Shown here piece by piece: positions 38,029 to 48,703 of a stretch of DNA of 64,000 bases. Position numbers and translations under genes: made by a program. Source of the stretch: Trichopria drosophilae (Eukaryota; Arthropoda; Insecta; Hymenoptera; Diapriidae); contig CM059582.1 in NCBI GenBank assembly GCA_030407085.1, forward strand, positions 3,162,001 to 3,226,000. The letters run 5' to 3'. The notes beneath the pieces are model-generated. The model was given only the letters and a program-made list of their open reading frames with translations. It was not told the origin of the DNA and made no database searches. Every line of letters starts with the position of its first letter. Position 1 is the first letter of the stretch.

Positions 38029-38079
38029 TATCGATATTACCTACAGTTCAATCGATATTGTATCTAGTGAATATCGATG
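38029..38079. promoter_or_regulatory. DRE-type site cluster upstream of V-ATPase gene
   Basis: Three ATCGAT-containing sites lie within 51 bp: TATCGATA (38029), AATCGATA (38050) and TATCGATG (38072). They are about 210-260 bp upstream of the V-ATPase start codon. TATCGATA is the DREF-binding DNA-replication-related element common in housekeeping promoters of insects. No TATA box is obvious, consistent with that promoter class. Confidence 0.6.
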
Positions 38080-39138
38080 GCTCATAAGCCGATTTGACAC
38101 TCGGATGACGTAGAATGGACGTTAGTTTTTTTAATAATAATTTAAAATTCATTTTGAGATGTATCAAAATTAAATTTGAAATAAAATATCATGATCAATT
38201 GCACGTATTGGAAAATTGCACAATCTGCTTTGTAATTGTTTAAACTCATTTTAAATCGGCAACTTGCTCAGTCGGTAATAATTATTTCTATATTCATTGT
38301 TACCTATACGAGGAAACTTAAAAATTTTGTTAGGCATGATTTTTTATTAATTTTTTATTTAAATACGAACAAATTAAATTGATAGCAGGTACGAATACCA
38401 TCAATAAAAATTTTTTTTTCAATTCAGAGAAAAATTCAAATTTTTTAATGTCAGCGATTCGGATCTCTTAGAGATCCCTCTTCGGAAGGTATTTGCCTAA
38501 CGATGAGAATCATTAGTGACTTTCGTTGGAATTCGTCACCCTTTTTATATTCGAGGTTTGAAGTGGTGGGGAGTAATAAGAGAAGAGTAATATTAAAATT
38601 TCTTACTCGAAATTGTATAATTAGTGTTATGAAGTTTTTGCAAACAATAGCATTGTTTTCAACATTTTGATAAACATTTATTACAATATTATTTTTGAAA
38701 ATTAGCAGTATTATTTTTTTTAGTTTTGTAATAATTGCATTGATTTATAAGTAGTTTCATTTTAAAAATAGATGTAAAACTTGTTCCACTAACGAAATAT
38801 AGGGACAAAAATTATGAATCTAAAGATTCAGCAGCCTTTTATTTGAAAATGTAAAAATTATTAGTTTGTATCAAATACGCAAGAAATGGGGAAAAATGTA
38901 AAAAAGAAGCAATTTCAATATTTTCAAAATGTCTGTCAACCAGATATACTTACAGTTTCTTTCTAACAAATAGTTAAATCCAGTATGAAATTTAAATGAC
39001 TTTAATACATTGATTGTAGTAACAAAATATTAATTGACAATATTATGTGGGAAATTTTTGGATTTTATGCCTTCGAAAATGACAATTGATGCGCCGAAAG
39101 AAAATTGATAAAATTACAAATTGATGGTAAAACTTACA

Positions 39139-39387
39139 TCTTCGGACAATAAAAAATTCAATTTTTACGTTTCGACCACAATGTTGGTCCTCCTCAGAAA
39201 TTTATTGTCTACAAAAAGTTTAAATCTTGCAATCAAAAGTTTATAAAAATGAAACATGGCGAATATATATGTTTCATTTTTATAAACTTTTGATTGTAAG
39301 ATTTAAACTTTTTGTAGACAATAAATTTCTGAGGAGGACCAACATTATGGTTGAAACGTAAAAATTGAATTTTTTATTGTCCGAAGA
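39139..39387. mobile_element. 119-bp-arm palindrome carrying hammerhead-like motifs
   Basis: Arms 39139-39257 and 39269-39387 are reverse complements with about three mismatches, separated by 11 bp. Each arm, read outward from the centre, contains CTGAGGA, a short stem (GACC with GGTT or GGTC), then GAAACG. This is the layout of a hammerhead ribozyme core. In the right arm (plus strand) the core is 39329-39357. A possible stem III (CGTAAAAA with TTTTTTATTG) ends in GTC at 39379-39381, the expected cleavage triplet. One extra G lies between CTGAGGA and stem II and stem I is weak, so activity is doubtful. Inverted hammerhead-bearing termini fit a Penelope-like or related relic. Confidence 0.8.
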
Positions 39388-41647
39388 CCGTACCACCAAA
39401 ACTCATACCATATAATTATCACCTGAAGCGGTCAAGAAATTTCAAAAATGCATCGGCATAATCATTTTAAAACTTACATAGTAAGTACGCAGATTATAAT
39501 ATTTCGAATTCTCTTGCTAACTTCACTAAAAAAGAAATATATTGTTTGGAACTAGAACTTGTTTTCGATAAAAAGTAACCGACTAGTAATTAAACTCTCC
39601 TATACTCATTATTGATTAATTTTGTTCTTTACTTAAAAATGAAGATTTTGAGTTCAATCCTTTTTTGCTCGGACTATGACAATGGTTAATAGTCATTTTT
39701 TAGTGCGATCAGTTGATGATATACTATACAAAACTTATTTCTAATTCCAGTAAAATTATTTTTAGGAATTCGACGATTATTTAATTTCATCAATAATAGT
39801 AAACATTCCAAAATTTAAAACAATATATTTTCATGTATTATTGTAAATTTACGCTGAATGAAATTATTCACCAAAGTTAATACCTGTATCTGTAAAAAAT
39901 GTTGTCCTCGAATTAGTAGAAAAAATTATCCACTAAAGGCAGTACTTTTATTTACTTAATTCTTCCACGAGTTTCTAGTTACTAACATATTTTAACATTT
40001 TAATTAATTTTTTCATGAATTTATTGGTATATATACTGTTTCAAAATCTTTGATTGTTAACAGAGTAACTTCTCATTGTAGAATCAGTACAATTCTTTTT
40101 TCACATTATAATTTTTTCAATCTAAACAATGAAAAAATATACAGTTTTATCGAGATATCTGGTACAACTTTTATTGATCAATATGTTTTCAATTGTTATA
40201 ATTTTAAGTATTCTCCAGAATCAATAGGAAAAACTTTGTTTTATTTTCTTCTTTTTTTTAATAGATTTTCATCATTATTTGATACTTTCAGTATTTTTAT
40301 TGCATACGCACGAAAAATGAATGATAAATAGTTCCAGATAAAATTCACTACAATTATATATATGGGCATTATTCGAGAACTTTTAAACTTTGAGGTTGAA
40401 GAAAACTGCAATTTTTTTTTAGGCACATTCATGAAATTAATTATATTGGCTTTAGAATTGATCAAATGACAGGAAAAACCTTGCGTGACTCATTTATACA
40501 CAATGTATTTTTTTTTTAATGTAACATGTTACGTTACTCGTAAAATTAGTTTTTAGTTTTGTAACGTTTAATATACATAAAAAATTCAGTTCTTTTGCTT
40601 ATGGCCTAATTTTTAGAAGCTAGTATATAAAATTAAACGTCTAGTTAATAGTTATTCAAATTTAAAATAATGGATTAAATATGGCGGACTATTTTTACAA
40701 AATTTCTTTGATTTTTATAAAATTTGATATGTTAGGGTTTTTGAGGCCACTGATTACAAATCCAAAGTCAGTTTTTATTAAAATTTGAAATCCAAATACA
40801 TGATTTAACATTAAGGATACCAAAAAATTAAAACGATTTGTAAAGAATAATCATTTTATTATTGTCAAAAAGTGTGTTTTTTGTTGTATTAAAAAAACAC
40901 AAAAGTTATAAATACTTTAATAACATAAGAGAAAAGATCACAATGATTCCAAAGTACTTAGAAGGTAAATTGTAGATGTGCCATTAAATAATTTGATTTT
41001 TCAAAGTGAGTTTCGCTTGGAAATTTAAAGTTTGACGTGGTCGCATTTTTTATGTATAGGTGGCACACATTCGTGCAAAGGCTCAAATTATTTCTTATCA
41101 TATAAGTAATGTACCCCTGTTGTGCGGTTTCTTAAAAACCAATGTGAAAAAAATTATCTAAGGTTGATTGCTAAATTGTCAACTATAAAAAAAAGTTATC
41201 TCGCAAGTTTGAAGGTATATAATTTTATTCCTCAGTGAGGCACATCATTAAGTTAAGGATTTTTCATTGGTTTACATCCCCAAATACTTCCACAAAAAAC
41301 CACAGACCATTTAAAAAAAAGGTTCAAAAAGTTTCAGTGTTAAAACTGAAAAAATGTAGTGAGTGTCACGCACCAAAAACAGGCAAATTCACTACTTTTA
41401 TTTACTCTCAATGTTTTCTACATATCGGTAATTAGTAATAAACACTTATTACACTTAAAACGAACAAAAATTTGTTGATCTGTAGTGTTGCAAAGTTATG
41501 TTTAAAATTTTTAAGGTATCATAATGAGCGACAACATAAAGTTTAAAAATTCTAGAACAATGCCCATATATAATACATATCAAGACAGACATTGATGTTA
41601 TAGTCAAATATATATACAATTGTATACATTTATACCACATTGTATAA

Positions 41648-41990
41648 AAATTATAGATGGCTGTGCATGGATTTCGTATTTATAATTTAATTATATATAA
41701 ACATATCCAGTTATATGTACTCATATATAACAGTATAGAATTGCAAACATGCAACCAAAATCTACATACAATAATATATAGTTTTAGCAATTTGCATATG
41801 TTTGTATAAAAAAGTAAATTATTTAGTAAATACTATATACAGTCATATATAATTATATATAATTATATGTATTTTTTCTCAGGATATTATCAAGTATTAC
41901 TTGGATGCAACATATTGATTATATTTTTGTTCAATTAACATTGTTATTTTAGTAATTTAATGACATATGATACATAGCCATCTATAATTT
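41648..41990. mobile_element. 343-bp AT-rich MITE
   Basis: Terminal inverted repeats of about 20 bp: AAATTATAGATGGCT-type sequence at the left end (41648-41668) and its complement AGCCATCTATAATTT at the right end. The interior is very rich in TATA/ATATAC motifs and has no coding frame. Target-site duplication is unclear in AT-rich flanks. Confidence 0.6.
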
Positions 41991-43900
41991 AAAACAAAGT
42001 ATTGATTTATAGTAAAAGATAGCTACCTTACCTACAGGAAATTATGAATAATCTAGCGCCATCTACTTACTTAATCGGACAACTGTAAGAAATACAATAC
42101 TTTGTAGGTAATACTAACTAAATACTTTAAACTGTACTCATTAAATTAAACGTCAATGTTTATAGTGTGCATAAAAAATTGTATTTTTACTGTGATATAT
42201 TATACTCGTTTCGAATGTAGTGAAAAAGATATTTTATTTCATATTTTATTACATCACTCTTTGTATAAAAATGACTTTAGAAGATATAATTTTTTACTAT
42301 TTAATGCTATATATTTTGACAGCCTTTTACAGTATTTTACGACTTTTTTAAAATCACCAGTTATTCGAAAAATGTTTTTAATTCTGACATAGTAAATTCA
42401 TAATGTCATTAAAATGTGACAGCTTGTACTATCCATAGAAATTAGGAATATCTTTATTGCTAAACGAAAGTGCATTAAGAAAATTCAAATTTGACTACTG
42501 CTTCATAATCTCAATATCTTTAAAGAACTGTTTGCAGTTATAATGTATATTAATATTTGATGTCAATATCGTTTGATAGTTAATATTTACTAATTGACAT
42601 ATATATACTTCTCATTTCCCAACTTTATTCATTAAGTTTATTAGGCACATTGCGAAAAGTGTGTTTACAAACATTTTCTACCGCTTACTCGATTAACATA
42701 ATTTAATACAGAATTAACGGTTTAAAAAAGAGAAGTATTTAACACTTTCAAGAAATAACATATTTCAAACGTTACACGTTCAAATGGCAGCTATTAAAAG
42801 CTACTTGTGATCTGAAATAAAAGTAATTCACTACTGCATTTTAATTTTCATCGCTGACAAAATTGACTAGTTATTTTGAGTGTGTACTATTTTTAGTTCC
42901 AGTTGACATAAGCGGTGAAGAAAAAATAATATGGAGGACCAAGAAGGTGACAAATATTTTTACTCAATATAATAAAAAAAAAAATTCAACTTCTGTACTT
43001 TTAATGACAGATAGGTCAACACATTTATTGCAGATATCAATTATAATTTATAAAGATAATTTATTAAAGTAATTAATTATAGCATTGTTCATTTATAACT
43101 CAATTTAAACTTATTTGTTAAATATGATTATATAATTATGTGACATCTTCAATTGTGTTTAAAAATCCTTATCTCGTACGTCGTCATACGTTGAATCCAT
43201 TCTTTGACAGTTTATTGAAGCTCCAATTAATTTCTACATTTCACTTTTTGTTCGTCAAACAATTCTATGTTCATTAAAACTAGAAACTTAAAATGAAATT
43301 GACACGAACGTAATTATATTTCTGTTAGTTATTTTTTGTCCTGTTTAACCACAAGTTTTAAAAGCATGCTTGTAAAAAACATCTACAATAAGTCTAATTC
43401 GAATGTTTTAAAATCTAACGTCAAAAATGGATTTAAGATAATTTAAAATGTCGAATCGCTTCCTTCATTTGAAATCCTACTGTATCCATATGACAGTAAA
43501 AAATAGATTATCCAGTACAAATTTAAATCTATTATTTGAACAGTTTGCAACGATCGATTTTCACGAGAAGAAAGTTTCACAACGTAATAATAACAATCGT
43601 TTAAGATCGATATTTGGAAAATGACATTTACGATATTTTTCAATGAGCGGAAGTTGATTACTCACGCATTTTTCGCCCTTGGGCCCTAAATAGGCTAAAG
43701 CCCTCTGTTTTTGTCTTGTAGTAAAAATGAACTTTGCATAATTGGATATTTTTAAAGTTATTTGCTTCCAATTCCTGTGGAAATGTTTGCATCCAACGTT
43801 CCAAAAAAATGTTACATTTTTGCGTGAAATAGCTATTTATTTACTTTTGAACATTACAATTTTGTATAAATTAATAATTGAGTCATATTAAATTTTTTAG

Positions 43901-46261
43901 ATCTTGAAACCAGGAAAAAGAAGCTAAAACGTGAGATAAGAGAACTTGACGAAATTCACAAATATTATTTAAAAAGTCATTCAAAACTCGTAAAAAATAA
44001 GTCATCGTCGGACCCTTCGCAATCTACTAAAAAACCTCCAAACACTGTCACTATCGACTTAGAAAGTGTCCTTAAGAATGAACTATATCGTTTTGCTGGG
44101 ATGTATTGTGAACACTTCGAAGCTAACAGCTTCATATTCGCATTTCATTCGCTTGCACGATCAAAGGCTGGAGACGTGTATTACTTGCAAATCGTTGATG
44201 AAAACGAAGCGAGAAAACTGGGTATTTGGTCAATGCCCCAAGGCATGAATCTTGAACGGATACTGGAAACGCACCCGATCGCCGGCAAAAAACACTTCCG
44301 AAGCTTTTTGAGGTGTGTCAAACACAATCTTGACTGTATATATCAAAGGAAGTGTCAGTACCAGGATCTGCAAGTAAGTTTATTTTTTGCTTTGAAATAA
44401 CCATCTCCAAAAAAGCTTTGATAAATTAGTAAACAACAATTTATAGGAAATCCTTAACGAGTATCAAAATTACGATCTTGGCAATTATTCAACAGAAGTT
44501 TACACTCGATTGGTGTTGCAAATGTTTAAAATTCTAGACAGTCGAACAGAAAAAATGTACGATATTATTCTTTACATTAATTATAAGAGTGATGAAATTA
44601 GGCCTTTTTACGTGGCTGTTGATTCTTGCCACACTGAACCTTTACCAGAAGATATAGGTAAACAATTCAGATCTTGCTTTTCGGGTTTCAAATATCTTAG
44701 TCTGAAGGATGCTTTTGAAGAGTCTGCGCAAAATTTGTCGTCGTCTCATTTTGAATGGGATTTAAGTCGAAATGAGGATGTAGCCGAATATCAGGTATGT
44801 TTTGTAATTTGCATAGTTTTATATAATTCCTATAATAGATTCTTTTCCAAAATTAAAACTGCGCCTTACAGCGCAGTGTATTAATAAATAATTTCAAATG
44901 ACAACACTCATTTCAAAATTGTGCTTCAGCCAAGTCCATCGACACAAAGATTCCTGGATAAGATTAGCCAAATACGACCCAGAAAAAAGAATGCGAAGGA
45001 TTCTACCAATGACCAAAATAGTGATCTCAGGCTAAGCGATGAAGAAAAATCATTACAATCTTCACATAGTGATTACGGAACCGATAAAGAAAACACAGAC
45101 GACTCAGCACCGAAAATCTCACAAGAAATTAAAAGGAAGGGCGTAAAAAAAAAGACAGTAATAAAAAATACAAAACAAACAACGGAGAAACCTCCTACCA
45201 AAAAACCTATTAAAAAAAATAACATCGCCGTAACTAAACCCGTGGAAAAACCTGTAGAGGCAGACCTAAACGCTAACGATCCATTAGTCGAAAACCTTAA
45301 TGTTCCCCAAATCCCAACAAAAAGTAGTTTGAAATCGAAGGTAATTGAACCAGCAGATCCAAGAAACCCAGATGATTTGACTTCCCCCAAAAAAGCTTCA
45401 AAAGGAAGCAAAAGAACGATAAGATTCTCTGAATATTTAGAACCTAATGCCACCGAAAAAAGGGTTACAGAAAATGAAGGTAAGAAAACAAGAATCAAAA
45501 GCACAAAAATCAATGCATGTTCAACTCCAAAACCCATCGATGAGAATGCTGTCGTCGATTCACGGATTGCTAAAGTTGTTTCAAATTTCAATAAAAATCC
45601 AAGTAAAACGGCCGAGAAATTACAGAAAAAAATTCCTGCATTTTCAACTCCTATAAATCATAACGTTATTCCCGAAGATCCTGGAATTTCAAAAATTGAA
45701 AAAGCGTCTAAGACTAAACGGGTTTTAAAAAAAAAGAAAGATTCGACACCATCAAGCGAGTCGGAAAATGAAAATGCAGAGCGTCCGAAAAGACCTAAAA
45801 GAGGAACACGTAAAGCAAACTCAAAATCGATAGACTTAGCTTCATCGAAATCTAAAACGAATCCGAAAAAGGATTCAGTGGCAAAATCAACAGAAAAAGC
45901 AACGGAAAAAGCAATGGAAAAGCCAATAGAAAAATCACCGGAAAAGTCAATAGAAAAATCACCAGAAAAGGCAATAGAAAAATCAATTGAAAAATCGCCG
46001 GAAAAGTCAAAAGAAACATCACCAATCGAAGCGGGTAATGTTGCTTCCTCAGATAAGCCGCAGGATGATCATTTACAAACTCCGAGAAAAAAGGTTTCTG
46101 CTGGAAAGAAACGAAGGATTAGCCCGCTACAAAATAGAGCCAAAAGAACAAGAGCAGCTTCAACTCCTAAGTATCCACAAGTAGAACTTCCTAGTCCTGA
46201 CATTTCAAAATTAGTAGAGGATAAACCAAAGAGAACCAGGAAAGTCAGTAGCAAAAAATAG
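43901..46261 (+). CDS. CENP-P-like kinetochore protein with long basic tail (copy 1)
   Basis: Three exons are clear: 43901-44373, 44447-44794 and 44930-46261 (stop). They give 716 residues. The order is an N-terminal charged coiled coil (LETRKKKLKREIRELDEIH), a first RWD-like domain with KLGIWSMP and a long helix (FLRCVKHNLDCIYQRKCQYQ), and a second RWD-like domain (YDIILYINY...FYVAVDS...LSLKDAFEESAQ). This architecture, and the YxRK helix after the first domain, fit CENP-P, a subunit of the inner-kinetochore CCAN. The identity rests on remembered pattern, not a search. The last exon encodes about 440 residues of Lys/Ser/Pro-rich disordered tail with many SP/TP sites and EK-type repeats (45887-46019). 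Exon 43901 starts in phase 1, so a short first exon lies upstream. One candidate is MEDQE at 42931-42946 with a GTGACA donor, but this is weak. Confidence 0.6.
45887..46019 (+). repeat. In-frame tetrapeptide (xEKx) repeat in the tail of CENP-P-like copy 1
   Basis: About eleven 12-bp units (consensus TCA/GCA-ATA-GAA-AAA) code for STEKATEKAMEKPIEK, then repeats of SPEKSIEK. Several units place SP next to lysine, typical of cyclin-dependent-kinase sites and chromatin-binding tails. Confidence 0.8.
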
Positions 46262-47333
46262 TCTTTATCTCCAGACGATTATTCATAACAAAATATAATT
46301 TCTTAAGGTTAAATACCCCGGAAATTAATTGGTGCTGGCCGCCTTTAAAATTGTAAATATAATAATTTTAATAGATAATATTACTACTGTACACCCATAT
46401 ATTGTATATTACATTGTAACACCAATAACATACGTTGAAGATATTTGATAGTAACGATATTCTACTCGTACATCTTATATTTCAGTATTAATTATGTAAT
46501 TAAAGAATATTTTTTACTAACAGCCATTTGCGTTTTTTTAATTTTCGAATTCATTTGGAGCAGCAAATTCTATTGTTATGATATTCTGAAATTCATCTGC
46601 ATATTAATTTCGATAACGGGTCATATGCAAATTACATACATTTTTAGGTTTCAGGTAACTAAATATTGAATTTTATATCTAGATTTACGTTTGGCCTTGT
46701 GTAGTGTTGTTTAGAAAATTGTTTTAATATTTGAAATAAGGGGAGAGCATTTATGTATTTATTAAGATTTATTTAGACAACATCTAGTGTCATTTTCCTA
46801 TGTGGAATACAAATTATATAGAATTGATAAAATTAGAATAAATGAGAAATACACAGTTTCAAATATTTATCTTCATTGCGGAAAAATACATGAAAATGAT
46901 CAATTTTTTAAAAGCAGTGATTTAACTTGAAACGAAGTTTTTAATTAATATTGTCTTGTTTTTGTCCTGTTTTCATTTACAGAATAAAACCTTCCAAATT
47001 GTTTTTTGACACTTTTGACAGGCGGAATTTGTGGTTTGTTAATTGACTACTCGATGTAAACTAGTAACAGCCACTGCCTTAACTTTCTGGAAAAACAAAC
47101 ACGTTTAATGTAATTAGATTGTATTGTTATTCATTGATTCTAATTCTTAATTAGATCACATTTAATACATTACTAGAGTATATGTCATTCAGTACAGGTT
47201 AGTATGTCGAACAATGTTGATATTGATTAAAGACAAACTTATTGTAAACAACTATCAAGTTTCAAAATGGAAGCAGTAGATCAGTGTTTGTCGAGCTGTC
47301 GAACGTATTTATATTGTTCAAGATTGCGTTAAA
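46262..47333. other. Spacer between the two CENP-P-like genes
   Basis: Contains the 3' UTR of copy 1 and the promoter of copy 2. AATAAA motifs occur near 46838 and 46981, but the poly(A) site used is unknown. No other gene. Confidence 0.6.
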
Positions 47334-48411
47334 ATGATGTTTTTAACACGAATGTTTACCCGTAGAAAAAGTTCACATGCACGCAATGGAGGTAAAAATT
47401 AAAATGTTAAAATATCACAAAAATGTTAATTAACTTAACTTTGTTAACTACGTTAAAAATTATAGAACTAGAACTGAGGAAAGTTCAGCTTAGAAAGGAG
47501 ATAAACCATCTGGAGGACATGCTCAAGCATTTCAATAGTTGCATAGAATATTATAAACGGAAAAAGGAATCTCGTATCGAGGACCCTGATATTATTGAAA
47601 TTCAGAATGAAAATGATAATCGGCCGTGGCTTGATGGACCATGTGAAAACATAATTTTTCATATTGCAGGAATTTCTTGTAGTAAGATAGAAGAGGAGAG
47701 ATGTGTTTTCAATTTTCATTCGGTTCGGTCCTTTAAAAATGGCCAGGAATATCAACTGGAAATTCTGGAAGATGGAAATGGTCGACATTTAGGTATGTGG
47801 TCGATGCCTGGTTCGTTAGATCTTGAACCAATTTTGAGAAAATATCCAATAGACAATATAAGAAGTTTGAAACGATTCCTGATGGGTGTTAAAAACAATA
47901 TTGACTGCTTTAACATTCGTCGATGGCAGTTTTTCGATTTCACGGTGAGTTTTGAAAATGCCAAACTTTATTTTATCTAATATTAATTTTCCTTAAAAAA
48001 TGTCACATATATAATACAATCGATTTATAGGCATACTTGAAGAATATCTCTAGAATTTCAATAAAAGACCGAAGTTCTGGGAATTTTAGTAGAATGGAAT
48101 TGGATATGTTTGGTTTGAGAAATGTTCACACACAAGATGCTTTGAATTTAACGATTTACTTAAATTATCGATCGATAGACGCTCTTCCTTGTCAAGTGGT
48201 TGTCGACTGGAGAAGTGCAGAAGACAAGCAGTTATATCGTCGGAAAGTCACAGATAAAAAACTAAAAAACTGCTTCATTAACTTCAAACGTTCTTTTATG
48301 ATTTTGGCTTTCCAAGAAGTATTGCAAAAATTAACAGAAAGTGATTTCGAATGGATCGATGAAAACCAAAATACTTTTGATAAGTTTTCTAATATATCAT
48401 TTTTTACCTAA
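47334..48411 (+). CDS. CENP-P-like protein without tail (copy 2, tandem paralogue)
   Basis: Three exons give a complete 305-residue model: 47334-47391 (ATG ATG start), 47466-47944 and 48031-48411 (TAA). Exon phases match copy 1. It has a coiled coil (LELRKVQLRKEINHLEDML), first RWD-like domain with HLGMWSMPGSLDLEPIL and helix FLMGVKNNIDCFNIRRW, and second domain (LNLTIYLNYRSIDALPCQVV, then FMILAFQEVLQKLTESDFEW). Shared landmarks with copy 1 are LG(I/M)WSMP, the NxDC helix and the SxFEW end. It stops where copy 1 continues into its basic tail. An AATAAA at 48548-48553 follows. The pair clearly arose by tandem duplication and has diverged strongly. Function is inferred to be kinetochore-related by resemblance to CENP-P; an unknown RWD protein is the alternative. 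Confidence 0.6.
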
Positions 48412-48547
48412 ATCAGATGTGTGTTTATTAGTTCATTTGAGAATGTTGTTCGGTGTTATCTTTTATTGTTTGAAATGCATTAAGTATAATTGTATAATTT
48501 TAGGTATAAAGCGATGTTTGGAATGGTTATAAATTATTAATTTTTGT

Positions 48548-48553
48548 AATAAA
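48548..48553 (+). terminator. Poly(A) signal of CENP-P-like copy 2
   Basis: AATAAA 137 bp after the stop codon. It faces the poly(A) signal of the ABCA gene about 150 bp away, so the two transcripts converge tail-to-tail. Confidence 0.7.
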
Positions 48554-48697
48554 ATGTTCTTCTTTGAAACAGCAAACTCCAAAACTATTTTCTTCTCTAT
48601 TGAATATTTATCTTCTCATGGATGACAAAACATAATTCTCAGATATGGAAAAAGTCTTTAACATAATTATTTATATTAAATTTATCTTTTACAATAG

Positions 48698-48703
48698 TTT
48701 ATT
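48698..48703 (-). terminator. Poly(A) signal of ABCA gene, overlapping the stop codon
   Basis: Minus strand reads TTTTTAAATAAACT. The AATAAA starts at the last base of the TAA stop, so the 3' UTR must be very short if this signal is used. Confidence 0.7.

Larger units (their letters stand above)
38100..43890. other. Gene-poor intergenic region
   Basis: Apart from the palindrome at 39.1 kb and the MITE at 41.6 kb, no gene is supported. GGATCTCTTAGAGATCC near 38462 is a small perfect hairpin. A second copy of the 5969 repeat lies at 40736. The frame at 41235-41435 has two CxxC-like cysteines but no convincing family. The missing first exon of the upstream CENP-P-like gene should lie near the right end. 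Confidence 0.5.

Noticed and set aside
41235..41435. ORF with KCSECHAPK, reminiscent of mitochondrial ribosomal protein L32
   Set aside because: Only one cysteine pair fits; the flanking residues and second pair do not, and no exon context exists.
45073..45591. 172-aa minus-strand ORF
   Set aside because: Antisense shadow of the Lys-rich tail exon; its Phe/Leu/Val richness comes from complementing AAA/GAA codons.
43901..46261. CENP-O instead of CENP-P
   Set aside because: CENP-O shares tandem RWD domains, but the YxRK-type helix after domain 1 and the LxxAFE-type final helix fit CENP-P better; CENP-O remains a possible alternative.
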